Notes under the pieces: generated by a model | What the model saw: only the letters and a program-made list of their open reading frames with translations | What the model was told of the DNA's origin: nothing | Database searches by the model: none | NCBI RefSeq assembly: GCF_011602485.2 | Contig: NZ_CP050022.2 | Coordinates: 3,740,001 to 3,804,000 of the forward strand | Reading direction: 5' to 3' | From: Bradyrhizobium sp. 1(2017) | GTDB lineage: Bacteria > Pseudomonadota > Alphaproteobacteria > Rhizobiales > Xanthobacteraceae | Length of the DNA: 64,000 bases | Shown here: positions 17,575 through 25,749 of the stretch, one piece after another | How the letters are laid out: the number at the start of each line of letters is the position of its first letter | How positions within the stretch are numbered: the first letter of the stretch is position 1 | Position numbers and translations under genes: made by a program

Positions 17575-17901
17575 ATGGACCGACACAAGGCCATTGTTTT
17601 GGTCATCGCCACGCTGTTGGCCGGAATTTTGGACATCCGGCCGGCCGACGCACAATCGTTCCGGACCTATCGCTGTGTCGATGGTACGCAGTTCATCGTC
17701 GGGTTTTATGACGGGGACAAGCGCGCCTTTCTCCAGATCGACGGCGAGCCGGTCACGCTGGCCAGGCGGCTGGCGGTTTCGGGGGCGCGCTATTCGGGGG
17801 CGGGAGTGACACTGAGGATTCCCAAGACCGGGGCTACCACGGTGAAGCACCTGAAGCGGCCGGTCACGGCCTGCGCGGTGATTGAAAAGCCCGGAATCTA
17901 G
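17575..17901 (+). CDS. MliC-like exported protein (lysozyme inhibitor family)
   Basis: The 108-residue product has a signal peptide (about 1-26, cleavage near ADAQ). The mature domain reads YRCVDGTQFIVGFYDGDKRAFLQIDGEPVTLARRLAVSGARYSG and ends with a second Cys (TACAVIE), which matches the MliC/PliC barrel with its single disulfide. If correct, it protects peptidoglycan from C-type lysozyme. AGGGGT precedes ATG 17575. A strong terminator follows. Confidence 0.7.
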   Translation: MDRHKAIVLVIATLLAGILDIRPADAQSFRTYRCVDGTQFIVGFYDGDKRAFLQIDGEPVTLARRLAVSGARYSGAGVTLRIPKTGATTVKHLKRPVTACAVIEKPGI

Positions 17902-17922
17902 GCGGGCAATCTCCGGGAATCA

Positions 17923-17956
17923 AAAAGGGTCGAAACATCGTTGTTTCGACCCTTTT
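17923..17956. terminator. Strong bidirectional intrinsic terminator
   Basis: AAAAGGGTCGAAAC pairs perfectly with GTTTCGACCCTTTT around a 6-nt loop. It has A and T tracts at either end, so it can serve both the MliC-like gene and the convergent DUF2735 gene. Confidence 0.85.
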
Positions 17957-18012
17957 CGGGAGCTGCCGCCGGGTGCTTGCGAGGGCGTGGCGGTATAAAC
18001 CGGCCACAGGCA

Positions 18013-18216
18013 TCAGCGGTCCCATTTCGGCTTGGCTTCGTCGACCGCTTCCTGGTGGTACCAGCTGTCACTGCAGATCGAGACGTTCGCGGGAAGCGGC
18101 GCGTGGTCGGCAGGAAGGCGGGTCTCGCCATGGCGGCGTCCGGCGAGAGCCGCGCGGCCCCCGGCAGGGAATTGATAGATCTTCGCAGATCCGTGACTCA
18201 GACCATTGTTCATCAT
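18013..18216 (-). CDS. DUF2735 small protein
   Basis: The 67-residue protein begins MMNNGLSHGSAKIYQFPAGGRAALAGRRHGE, the typical opening of DUF2735 proteins in Rhizobiales, and ends with WYHQEAVDEAKPKW. The function is unknown. AGGAGA lies 8-13 nt upstream of ATG 18216. It points away from the glnII promoter region and ends in the shared terminator at 17923-17956. Confidence 0.8.
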   Translation of the reverse strand: MMNNGLSHGSAKIYQFPAGGRAALAGRRHGETRLPADHAPLPANVSICSDSWYHQEAVDEAKPKWDR

Positions 18217-18384
18217 TGCGATTTCTCCTTGGTCAAAGCGCCTTGGCCTCCATGGTGCGCCCGACTCGTTCGATTGTGGTTACTGGAATCCCCATATCGG
18301 CCACGCATCCCGAATTGGAAAGTGCTGAAAAGGAAATCAGTTGCCGCCCAATTTGTAGGCAGGTCGCCCGCTGCATCTCCCAAG

Positions 18385-18399
18385 GCACCGTGTTGGTGA
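18385..18399. promoter_or_regulatory. Candidate NtrC enhancer site for glnII
   Basis: GCACC-GTGTT-GGTGA matches the NtrC consensus GCACC-N5-GGTGC at 9 of 10 positions. It lies about 255 nt upstream of the sigma-54 promoter. The rest of 18217-18650 shows no gene; a half-site-like TTCAC...GGTGC occurs at 18551-18565 with the wrong spacing. Confidence 0.55.
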
Positions 18400-18651
18400 C
18401 CAACGCCCAGGCCATTCCAAAGGTTGCTGGGCAGGGCCGTCAGACTTTACGAAAGTTGCTGGACGTTGATGCGCGATTGATCGGCAACTTCTGGAACTCC
18501 GCCGCCTGCTTCAGAATCGGGCGGATTTCGCGGGGTTTTTGCGGTGCAGCTTCACGCGAAGGTGCGCGGCTATGACGCACGCCGCCGCAGGCGCGAGGTC
18601 AACGGCGAGCCGCGACCGGCCGCGGTGGAAAACCTCCAGGACTGCGGCCTT

Positions 18652-18669
18652 TTGGCACGACAAATGCTT
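18652..18669 (+). promoter_or_regulatory. Sigma-54 promoter of glnII
   Basis: TTGGCACGACAAATGCTT contains GG at 18654-18655 and GC at 18666-18667 with exactly 10 nt between, the invariant spacing of -24/-12 elements. The leading TTGGCACG matches consensus fully. It lies 90 nt before the glnII start codon. Nitrogen control of glnII by NtrC and RpoN is established in Bradyrhizobium. Confidence 0.85.
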
Positions 18670-18756
18670 GTAGACGGCCGGCCGATGATGGCCGGGTACA
18701 AAACGTTCGGGGGCCGCCAGGCCCCCAACCTTTCGCATCATCTACAGAGAGGCTCA

Positions 18757-19791
18757 ATGACCAAGTATAAGCTCGAGTACATCTGGCTCGACGGATATAC
18801 GCCGACTCCGAATTTGCGCGGCAAAACTCAGATCAAGGAATTCGCGTCGTTCCCGACGCTCGAGCAGCTTCCGCTCTGGGGCTTCGATGGCTCCTCCACG
18901 CAGCAGGCCGAAGGTCACAGCTCCGATTGCGTGCTGAAGCCGGTCGCCGTGTTCCCGGACGCCGCGCGCACCAACGGCGTGCTGGTGATGTGCGAAGTCA
19001 TGATGCCTGATGGCAAGACCCCGCATCCGTCCAACAAGCGCGCCACCATCCTCGACGATTCCGGCGCCTGGTTCGGCTTCGAGCAGGAGTATTTCTTCTA
19101 CAAGGACGGCCGCCCGCTCGGCTTCCCGACGTCAGGCTATCCGGCGCCGCAGGGCCCGTACTACACCGGCGTCGGCTATTCTAACGTCGGCGACGTCGCC
19201 CGCAAGATCGTCGAAGAGCATCTCGACCTCTGCCTTGCTGCCGGCATCAACCATGAAGGCATCAACGCGGAAGTCGCGAAGGGCCAGTGGGAATTCCAGA
19301 TCTTCGGCAAGGGCTCCAAGAAGGCCGCTGACGAAATGTGGATGGCCCGCTACCTGATGCTGCGCCTCACCGAGAAGTACGGCATCGACATCGAATTCCA
19401 CTGCAAGCCGCTCGGCGACACCGACTGGAACGGCTCCGGCATGCACGCCAACTTCTCGACCGAGTACATGCGCACGGTCGGCGGCAAGGAGTACTTCGAG
19501 GCCCTGATGGCCGCCTTCGACAAGAACCTGATGGACCACATCGCCGTCTACGGCCCGGACAACGACAAGCGTCTGACCGGCAAGCACGAGACCGCGCCCT
19601 GGAACAAGTTCAGCTACGGCGTTGCCGACCGCGGTGCCTCGATCCGCGTGCCGCACTCCTTCGTCAACAATGGCTACAAGGGTTATCTGGAGGACCGTCG
19701 TCCGAACTCGCAAGGCGACCCATACCAGATCGCTTCGCAGATCCTGAAGACGATCGCGTCGGTCCCGGCTGACAAGAAGGCCGCGGCCTAA
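18757..19791 (+). CDS. glnII: Glutamine synthetase type II
   Basis: This enzyme condenses ammonia with glutamate using ATP. It is the eukaryote-like GSII found in rhizobia, 344 residues, much shorter than GSI. Blocks are YIWLDGY, LPLWGFDGSSTQQAEGHSSDC, FGFEQEYFFY, AGINHEGINAEVAKGQWEFQ (metal and ammonium sites), GSGMHANFSTEYMR, NDKRLTGKHETAPW and DRGASIRVPH. The adenylylation Tyr loop of GSI is absent, so control is mainly transcriptional, which fits the sigma-54 promoter and NtrC-like site upstream. GAGAGG lies 5-10 nt before ATG 18757. Confidence 0.97.
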   Translation: MTKYKLEYIWLDGYTPTPNLRGKTQIKEFASFPTLEQLPLWGFDGSSTQQAEGHSSDCVLKPVAVFPDAARTNGVLVMCEVMMPDGKTPHPSNKRATILDDSGAWFGFEQEYFFYKDGRPLGFPTSGYPAPQGPYYTGVGYSNVGDVARKIVEEHLDLCLAAGINHEGINAEVAKGQWEFQIFGKGSKKAADEMWMARYLMLRLTEKYGIDIEFHCKPLGDTDWNGSGMHANFSTEYMRTVGGKEYFEALMAAFDKNLMDHIAVYGPDNDKRLTGKHETAPWNKFSYGVADRGASIRVPHSFVNNGYKGYLEDRRPNSQGDPYQIASQILKTIASVPADKKAAA

Positions 19792-19835
19792 GATCCTCCC
19801 GGCCCGGGCTGGGGGGCTGGCCCGGGTTGGCTCTC

Positions 19836-19870
19836 AATCCGCCGGAGCTGCAAGGCTCCGGCGGATTTTT
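19836..19870 (+). terminator. Intrinsic terminator of glnII
   Basis: AATCCGCCGGAGC pairs with GCTCCGGCGGATT around a 6-nt loop and is followed by TTTTT. A second GC-rich palindrome (CCCGGGC...CCCGGG) lies just before it. Confidence 0.88.
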
Positions 19871-19990
19871 GCATTCTGATGACGGCGGTTGCCATGGCCC
19901 GCCGGTCCCGGCCCGCGCAAAGCTTGTCCATCGCCCCCGAATGCGGGATAGACTGCCTTCGCATGCGGCGCAGGGCCGGGGACACGGCTG

Positions 19991-20692
19991 GTGATTGAAG
20001 GCTTCTACACGGTGAGATTTCAGCTCGGCGACAACGTCGGCCGGGCCGTGATGCATGCCGGCAACGGCAAGCTGCTCGGCGGCAATTCGGCCTTCGCCCA
20101 TATCGGCACCTACGAGAAGACCGAAGCCGGCGTCGACATCGTGATCAAGACCGTCCGCCACAACCCGGATCCGAACTACCGCGCCATGGCGGGCACCGAC
20201 GATGCGACCTTGATCGCGAAGGGCTGGCCCGACGGCGATCTCTACCGCTTGAAGGGCGAGCTCAAGGAGCTGCCGGGCGTACCGTTTCAGTCGCTGATGA
20301 CGCCGATCACGGAGGAGGACATGCCGATCGCAGGCGGCGTCGGCGAGGCCGGCATCACCGACGGCCTCTACTCGATCCACCTGCGCATGCTCGACGGTCT
20401 CGATGGCGGCCTCACCGGCGTGATGCTGCTCAATCAGGGCCGCATCCTCGGCGGCGATGCCGCGTTCTATTATCTCGGCAGCTATACCGCCGCGAAGGGG
20501 CGCTGGAAGGGCCAGATCCTCAATCAGGAACACACGCCGGCCAAGGACGATCCGATCTTCGGCGGCCATGAGGTCGGGATCGGCTTCTCCGGCACGTATG
20601 ATGCGGACCAGGCTGTGCTGGAGGCGGCTGCACTGGCCGGCAAGCGCAGTCTGCGCCTGACCGCCGCGCTCAAGCTGATGCACCGCGCCTGA
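19991..20692 (+). CDS. GrlR-like tandem-domain protein (copy 1)
   Basis: The 233-residue cytoplasmic protein is built from two related halves. Each begins with a GFY/GLY strand and contains a LLGGNSAFAHIGTY or ILGGDAAFYYLGSY block, the mark of the small beta-barrel GrlR family, known as a type III secretion regulator partner in enteric bacteria. Here the fold is duplicated within one chain. A close paralogue lies at 23289-23993. The start is GTG 19991. No secretion genes or GrlA are nearby, so the role here is open. Confidence 0.65.
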   Translation: MIEGFYTVRFQLGDNVGRAVMHAGNGKLLGGNSAFAHIGTYEKTEAGVDIVIKTVRHNPDPNYRAMAGTDDATLIAKGWPDGDLYRLKGELKELPGVPFQSLMTPITEEDMPIAGGVGEAGITDGLYSIHLRMLDGLDGGLTGVMLLNQGRILGGDAAFYYLGSYTAAKGRWKGQILNQEHTPAKDDPIFGGHEVGIGFSGTYDADQAVLEAAALAGKRSLRLTAALKLMHRA

Positions 20693-20725
20693 TTGCGATT
20701 GGAAGTGGACATATTGGACGCGGAC

Positions 20726-21409
20726 ATGGAAAACGTGCGCATGCTCTCGACGCTCGGCCTGATGGGCGCGATGCGCAGCCTGTCCTCCGCCTTCGAGGCC
20801 AGCAGCGGCATCCATGTCGATGCCGATTTCGCGCCGACCCTGGCGCTGCTCAAGCGGTTGCGCGCCGGTGAGGCCGCCGATCTCGTCATCCTCACGCGCG
20901 AGGGGCTCGACGAGATGCTTGGCGAGGGCCGCGTTGTTGCCGACGGTGCGGCCGACCTCGCACGCTCCTATGTCGGCATCGCCGTGCGGGCAGGGCAGGC
21001 GTATCCCGACATCGCCAGCGAGGCCGCGCTGCGCAAGACGCTGCTCGCGGCGCGATCGGTCGCCTATTCGCGGCTCGGCGCCAGCGGCGTGTACTTCGCG
21101 CAGCTGATCGTGCGAATGGGCATTGCGGCCGAAGTCAATGCCAAGGCCACCGTCGTGGAGCAGGGTTTTACGGCGGAGCGGCTCGTCAGCGGCGAGGCTG
21201 ATCTCGCCGTGCAGCAGATCAGCGAGCTGAAGCAGGTCGGCGGCATCGAGGTCATCGGTCCGATCCCGCATGAACTGCAGACGCCGGCGGTGTTCTCGGC
21301 CGGCCGCATGGCGAATGCGAGACATGCCGAAGCTGCGGACCGGCTGCTGCGCTATCTGGCATCGCCCGATGTCGTGCCCGTGCTGCGTCAGTCGGGACTC
21401 GCGCCTTGA
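20726..21409 (+). CDS. ModA-like substrate-binding protein lacking a signal peptide
   Basis: The product matches type 2 periplasmic binding proteins of the molybdate group: LGLMGAMRSLSSAFEASSGIHVDADFAPTLALLKRLRAGEAADLVILTREGLDEML, then YSRLGASGVYFAQLI and ISELKQVGGIEVIGPIP. It starts directly with the domain and no signal peptide is visible, and no ABC permease is adjacent. It is probably an intracellular sensor or binder rather than an importer subunit. ATG 20726 has GGA 8 nt upstream; an upstream TTG (20693) would make it overlap the preceding stop region. Confidence 0.7.
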   Translation: MENVRMLSTLGLMGAMRSLSSAFEASSGIHVDADFAPTLALLKRLRAGEAADLVILTREGLDEMLGEGRVVADGAADLARSYVGIAVRAGQAYPDIASEAALRKTLLAARSVAYSRLGASGVYFAQLIVRMGIAAEVNAKATVVEQGFTAERLVSGEADLAVQQISELKQVGGIEVIGPIPHELQTPAVFSAGRMANARHAEAADRLLRYLASPDVVPVLRQSGLAP

Positions 21410-21441
21410 ATTTGCCGGGGCGGCGACGCAACGTAGCGGTC

Positions 21442-22263
21442 ATGCGCACATATTTTCTCGCAACGCTGTTGGCGATCGCGGTACCTGCGGCGGCGCAAGC
21501 GCAGTCGGCCGATCTCGTGCTCTGCGACCGCCTGGCGGCCGACCCCAGCGATCCCGACAAGCCGGCCGACGTGAAGGGCGTAACCGACATCGCGGCGTCC
21601 GACATCGCGACGGCCGTCAAGTTCTGCAAGCAGGCCGCACCATCCTCGCGCCGCGCGATGTTCGCGCTCGGCCGCGCCTATGCGGCCAACCGGCAGACGG
21701 CCGAGGCGATGGCGGCCTGGCGCAAGGCGGCCGACAAGGGATCGAGCGCCGCCATGGTCGAGCTCGGCGTCGCCTACGCCACCGGCGCCGGTGTTGCCAA
21801 GGACGAAGCGCAAGCGCGAAAACTGTTCGAGAAGGCGGCGCAAGCCGGCAATCCCCGCGGCGTCAGCAATCTCGCGGCGCTCGGCGGCGCAGGCGGCAGC
21901 GCGCCCGCCGATCCCGCGCAGGCACGCGCACTGCTTGGCAAGGCCGCCGAGACCAATGCGGAGGCACAGTATCAGCTCGGCCTGATGCTCTCCGAGGGCG
22001 CAGGCGGCGCAAAGGACGATGCCGCGGCGCGCGCGCTGTTCGAGAAGGCCGCGGCGCAAAACCATCCCGGAGCGCTGGAGCGGATGGGCGCCTTCGCGCA
22101 GGAAGGCCGCGGCGGTCCGAAGGACAAGGACGCCGCAAAGGCCTTTTACGAGCGCGCTGCGGCGCTCGGTGACGACGATGCCAAGAAGGCGCTGGAGCGC
22201 TTGCGCTGTCCCTACGCGATCAAGGACAAGCAGGGCAAGCTCGTCACCACGCTGTGCTTCTAA
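21442..22263 (+). CDS. Exported Sel1-like repeat protein
   Basis: The 273-residue product has a signal peptide (about 1-23, cleavage near AQAQ). It then has four to five Sel1/TPR-like repeats, e.g. AMVELGVAYATGAGVAKDEAQARKLFEKAA and AQYQLGLMLSEGAGGAKDDAAARALFEKAA. A Cys pair (LRCPY and TLCF) lies at the end. Such helical solenoids mediate protein contacts in the periplasm. ATG 21442 is chosen because the signal peptide begins there. Its start is only 32 nt after the ModA-like stop. Confidence 0.85.
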   Translation: MRTYFLATLLAIAVPAAAQAQSADLVLCDRLAADPSDPDKPADVKGVTDIAASDIATAVKFCKQAAPSSRRAMFALGRAYAANRQTAEAMAAWRKAADKGSSAAMVELGVAYATGAGVAKDEAQARKLFEKAAQAGNPRGVSNLAALGGAGGSAPADPAQARALLGKAAETNAEAQYQLGLMLSEGAGGAKDDAAARALFEKAAAQNHPGALERMGAFAQEGRGGPKDKDAAKAFYERAAALGDDDAKKALERLRCPYAIKDKQGKLVTTLCF

Positions 22264-22264
22264 A

Positions 22265-22723
22265 TCACTTCATGTAGTAGGCGAGATCGTTGCGGGCATC
22301 GCGATAGGTGGTCTCGAGATAGTCGGGATATTTCCGTGCGGCCTGCGCCACCGCGCGCACCACGCAATCCCAGAAATCGCCGTTCCAGTCGAAATGCTTG
22401 TTGTAGGCGTCCTCGAACTTGACCGCCGTGATGATGGCCTGCCGGATCGCCTGATCGTCGGCGCCCGGATGGGCGCGCTTCACATGGCCGAACATCGGCC
22501 CTTCATGGGCGCGGTCGCGTTCCCTTCGGTATTTCGCGCCGAACTGCTCCTGCGTGAGGGTGCGATTGATGCGGACCTCTTCGGCAGTCGGATGGCCCGC
22601 GATTGTGTCCAGGCGGTAACGCTGGCGCCAGAGCTCGTAGGCGGCATCGAGCAATGGCTGCTTCGCGGCGACGGCGATGATGGCGCCGAGCTCGTCCTGG
22701 GCTGATGGCTGTGGCGTATCCAT
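22265..22723 (-). CDS. Hypothetical protein (152 aa)
   Basis: The soluble, mostly helical product begins MDTPQPSAQDELGAIIAVAAKQPLLDAAYELW and contains HFDWNGDFWDCVVRAVAQAARKYPDYLETTYRDARNDLAYYMK. No domain is recognised. ATG 22723 is used because sequence upstream of it has non-coding character and overlaps the divergent small gene region. It is convergent with the Sel1 gene, whose stop is 1 nt away. Confidence 0.65.
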   Translation of the reverse strand: MDTPQPSAQDELGAIIAVAAKQPLLDAAYELWRQRYRLDTIAGHPTAEEVRINRTLTQEQFGAKYRRERDRAHEGPMFGHVKRAHPGADDQAIRQAIITAVKFEDAYNKHFDWNGDFWDCVVRAVAQAARKYPDYLETTYRDARNDLAYYMK

Positions 22724-22830
22724 GCCGCTTGGTCGCGCGCCTGTACCGGCGGGTTCGAAGCCGGCCGAGGCGCTTCGAGGAACCGGACCATGTGCCGGTC
22801 GTTGCCATGGGCATACCGGGAGATGCAACC

Positions 22831-22980
22831 ATGATCCGCAAGCTCGCATCGGGTGAATATCGTCTGTATTCACGCAAGGCGAATCCCAAGACCGGCAAGC
22901 GCCGCAACCTCGGTACCTTCAAGAGCCGTGCGGCCGCCGAAAAGCACGAGCGCGAAGTGCAGTACTTCAAGCGTCACTGA
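22831..22980 (+). CDS. Small basic protein (49 aa)
   Basis: The 49-residue, Lys/Arg-rich protein reads MIRKLASGEYRLYSRK... and ends EREVQYFKRH. The composition and the KTGKRRNLGTFKSRAAAEKHE core suggest nucleic-acid contact, but no function is known. GGGAGA lies 8 nt upstream of ATG 22831. Similar short ORFs are, as far as I recall, common in Bradyrhizobium. Confidence 0.65.
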   Translation: MIRKLASGEYRLYSRKANPKTGKRRNLGTFKSRAAAEKHEREVQYFKRH

Positions 22981-23288
22981 CGCGTCCGAGGTCTTGCAGC
23001 AAGCCGGACATGAAAAGTCAAAAAACAACCCCATGCACAGTAGCCAAGTGGTTGAAATGTCAGAGGCTCCAGGGAGGCGCCAAGGCGCTGGGAATTGCCG
23101 ATGACGAATGGTCCAGGAATTGCGGATTTTGCGAAATCGACTTGACGTGTCGGGCAAAACAGGGGCATGATGACATCCTGGCAGCAAACGTACCCCAAGC
23201 GGCCCCTGCGCGGAAAAGCAGGGTGGCCTCAGTGCGGCGATGATGCTAGGTAGCCGGCAATATTTTTTGGTTTTGCGGGTTCAGAACA
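22981..23288. repeat. Gene-free stretch with a probable dispersed repeat
   Basis: No gene is supported in these 308 bases. The stretch from about 23010 to 23165 (starting near AAAAAACAACCCCATGCACA and ending near TTGACGTGTCGGGCAAAAC) resembles an intergenic repeat I recall from many Bradyrhizobium loci. It is single copy in this window, so this cannot be confirmed here. Confidence 0.35.
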
Positions 23289-23993
23289 TTGCTGGACGGG
23301 CTCTACAAGGTTGAATACGGCGTCAATGATGCGTTCGGTCGGAGCATCATGTGTCTGCATGACGGCAAGATGCTCGGCGGCAATTCGGGCTTTGCGCATC
23401 TTGGCACCTATGTCGAGCGCGACGGCGAGGTCATCGCCGAGGTGATCACCGAGCGGCATAACCTCGATCCCAACTACAAGCCGCTGATGGGGGCGGACGT
23501 CGCCTCGATCGGGGCGCGCGGCCGGCTGGTCGGCAACGAGATCCGTCTTCAGGGCGGTGCGAACACGATGCCGGGCGCCCATTTCTGGGCCAATCTCACG
23601 CGGCTCGATGACGGGGCGCTGCCGCCACGCGGCACGATCGGGCAGGGCGGCATCGCCAACGGGCTCTACGGGATGAGCTTGCGCGCGCTCGATGGGGTCG
23701 ATGCCGGCCTCTCCGGCGTCATGCTGCTGATCGACGGCCGCATCCTCGGCGGCGATGCGTTCTTCTACTATCTCGGCTCGTACTCCTCGGCGGACGGCCG
23801 CTGGAAGGGCGAGATGCTGAATCAGGAGCATACGCCGGCAAAAGGCGACAACCCCGTCTTTGGCGGCTTCGAGGTCGGGATCGGCTTCTCCGGCACCTGC
23901 AGGGCCGACAGCGGCGAGCTCGAAGGCATCGCGCTCGCGGGCAAGCGGAGCCTGCGCCTTGCGGCCTCGCTCAAGCTGATGAGAAGCGCGTAG
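23289..23993 (+). CDS. GrlR-like tandem-domain protein (copy 2)
   Basis: This is a paralogue of the gene at 19991. It has the same two-half design, with MLGGNSGFAHLGTY in the first half and ILGGDAFFYYLGSY in the second. The C-terminal halves are about 70 percent identical by eye (GRWKGEMLNQEHTPAK and GFEVGIGFSGT are shared almost exactly), while the N-terminal halves differ more. The start is TTG 23289, the only start that keeps the first GLY strand. The function is unknown; it may work with or oppose copy 1. Confidence 0.65.
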   Translation: MLDGLYKVEYGVNDAFGRSIMCLHDGKMLGGNSGFAHLGTYVERDGEVIAEVITERHNLDPNYKPLMGADVASIGARGRLVGNEIRLQGGANTMPGAHFWANLTRLDDGALPPRGTIGQGGIANGLYGMSLRALDGVDAGLSGVMLLIDGRILGGDAFFYYLGSYSSADGRWKGEMLNQEHTPAKGDNPVFGGFEVGIGFSGTCRADSGELEGIALAGKRSLRLAASLKLMRSA

Positions 23994-24188
23994 GTTACTT
24001 ACAATTTCGTAGCGTCGGCTCTTAGAAGGCGACATCGAAGTCGAGCACTGGATCTCCGCCTTGGGGCCACAAGCTGGCGTGGGCAAGCGCAGAGGGATCA
24101 CGGTAGAGACGCTCATTTGCTGAGCGTCCCGGCGTTGTGTACGCCTACTCGGCGCCGCGGCCGGCTCCCGAAATCCCCGCCTCCAGCG

Positions 24189-25643
24189 CTAGTGTGGCGC
24201 CTTGGTGGGCCCGATGATCCGCGTCCCGGCGCGGGGGCGGATGTTCTGGTTGTGGTGAAAGACGTTCTCGGGGTCGTACGTGGTCTTTACGTCCACCAGC
24301 CGGTCATAGACGGCGTCGCCGTACGCCTCGCGGACCCGGCCCGGATCTTCGTCGCCGCCGAGGAAGTTGACGTAAACGCCCTGGCGGAAGGGGCGGAGGG
24401 CGGCGAAGAACTGCCTCGTCCATGCCGTGTCCCGGTCGCCGAAATCCTCTCCGGACCGCCACACAGCATCGAGCGTGATTGCGTGCGACGCTTGCCGGTT
24501 CCCGAATGCCGTCGCGCCCTCGGCTGTTCGTCTCACTGCTCCCTTCAGATGGAACATCGCCGCGTACGACCGCGGTGACGAGGAGGAGAACGCGTGCTCG
24601 GTGATCACGTCAATGAGGTCGTCGCGGACCTCGGGGAGGTGGGTGGACTTCCAGTAGTAATTCCAACCGTGGACGACAGTCGAGTCGAGCGCGCTCTGGA
24701 ATCCCACGTACGGCGCGGGCCCGACGAGGTCGAGGAGGGGAGTCCGGGATGCGCGGAGCGGGCGGAGCACCCGCTCACCTTCCTCGATCGGCCCGGCGTA
24801 GCAGGCACCAACCATCACCACTGGGCGCCAGTGCAAATTTTCGGGAATGACCGTTAGCGGCGGCGCGGTGCCGAACCTTACGACCGTGCCGAGTTCGTCA
24901 GGCGCGTCTGCGATGAAGTCGCGGTAGAGGCGCAGGACCTCCGCGGCGTCGGTCGCATCCCAGAGGATGGGCCCGGCCAGGACGGTGGGGCCGACGGGGT
25001 GGAGGCGGAATTCGAACGAGGTGACCACGCCGAAGTTGCCCCCGCCGCCCCGCAACGCCCAGAACAGATCGGGGTGCTCGTCCTCGGACACCCGCAACAG
25101 CCCGCCGTCGGCCATTACGAGGTTAATGGCGAGCAGATTGTCGACCGTAAGGCCGTGCTTGCGCATCAGCCAGCCGAGGCCTCCGCCGAGGGTGAGCCCG
25201 GCGACGCCGGTGTGGCTCACGATTCCGCCGGTGGTGGCCAAACCGTGCGCCTGCGTCTCGTGGTCGACGTCGCCCCACAGCGCGCCGCCCTGCACCCAGG
25301 CCCTGCGATCGGCGGGATCGACGCGGACGCCCCGCATCGCCGAGAGGTCGATGACGATCCCGTTGTCGCAAACGGCAGTGCCCGCCACGTTGTGGCCTCC
25401 GCCCCGTATAGCAATCCCTAGATCGTGGTTGCGGGCGAAACGCACGGCCGCGACCACGTCGGCGGTCCCGATGCATCGGGCGATTAGGTGCGGGCGCCGG
25501 TCAATGGCACCGTTCCAGACTGCACGGGCGCTGTCGTAGTCGGCGTGGTCGGCACTGATTAGCCGGCCTCGGAACCCGTCGATCTCCACGAGGGGTGGCC
25601 CCTTGCTGCGCTGGCTGACTTCCGCGGGCATTGGTGTTGTCAT
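24189..25643 (-). CDS. FAD-binding oxidoreductase (BBE-like)
   Basis: This is a flavoprotein oxidase or dehydrogenase of the vanillyl-alcohol-oxidase fold. The PCMH FAD domain covers about residues 40-215: IRGGGHNVAGTAVCDNGIVIDLSAMRGVRVDP, with the His that links FAD covalently, and TTGGIVSHTGVAGLTLGGGLGWLMRKHGL. The second Cys link of bicovalent members is not seen. The C-terminal BBE block is DVKTTYDPENVFHHNQNIRP. Full length at 484 residues. The substrate is unknown. The divergent HxlR regulator 106 nt away probably controls it. Confidence 0.9.
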   Translation of the reverse strand: MTTPMPAEVSQRSKGPPLVEIDGFRGRLISADHADYDSARAVWNGAIDRRPHLIARCIGTADVVAAVRFARNHDLGIAIRGGGHNVAGTAVCDNGIVIDLSAMRGVRVDPADRRAWVQGGALWGDVDHETQAHGLATTGGIVSHTGVAGLTLGGGLGWLMRKHGLTVDNLLAINLVMADGGLLRVSEDEHPDLFWALRGGGGNFGVVTSFEFRLHPVGPTVLAGPILWDATDAAEVLRLYRDFIADAPDELGTVVRFGTAPPLTVIPENLHWRPVVMVGACYAGPIEEGERVLRPLRASRTPLLDLVGPAPYVGFQSALDSTVVHGWNYYWKSTHLPEVRDDLIDVITEHAFSSSSPRSYAAMFHLKGAVRRTAEGATAFGNRQASHAITLDAVWRSGEDFGDRDTAWTRQFFAALRPFRQGVYVNFLGGDEDPGRVREAYGDAVYDRLVDVKTTYDPENVFHHNQNIRPRAGTRIIGPTKAPH

Positions 25644-25749
25644 GGCGTCCTCCTCTCTTCGAGAGGCGAGATCGGACCACGGCGAGCCACCGTCGCATAG
25701 TCAAGAATCTGGACTTCAAAGCCGAAGGCGGGTGTGGGACACTGGGCTC

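Noticed and set aside
17898-18131. A 77-codon minus frame over the terminator
   Set aside because: It runs through a 14-bp terminator hairpin and overlaps the DUF2735 gene in another frame.
18233-18415. A 60-codon minus frame upstream of glnII
   Set aside because: It overlaps the probable NtrC site, has no ribosome site and shows no family pattern.
19664-21325. A 553-codon open frame opposite glnII and the GrlR-like gene
   Set aside because: It is antisense to well-supported genes with clear motifs and terminators. High G+C makes long antisense frames common.
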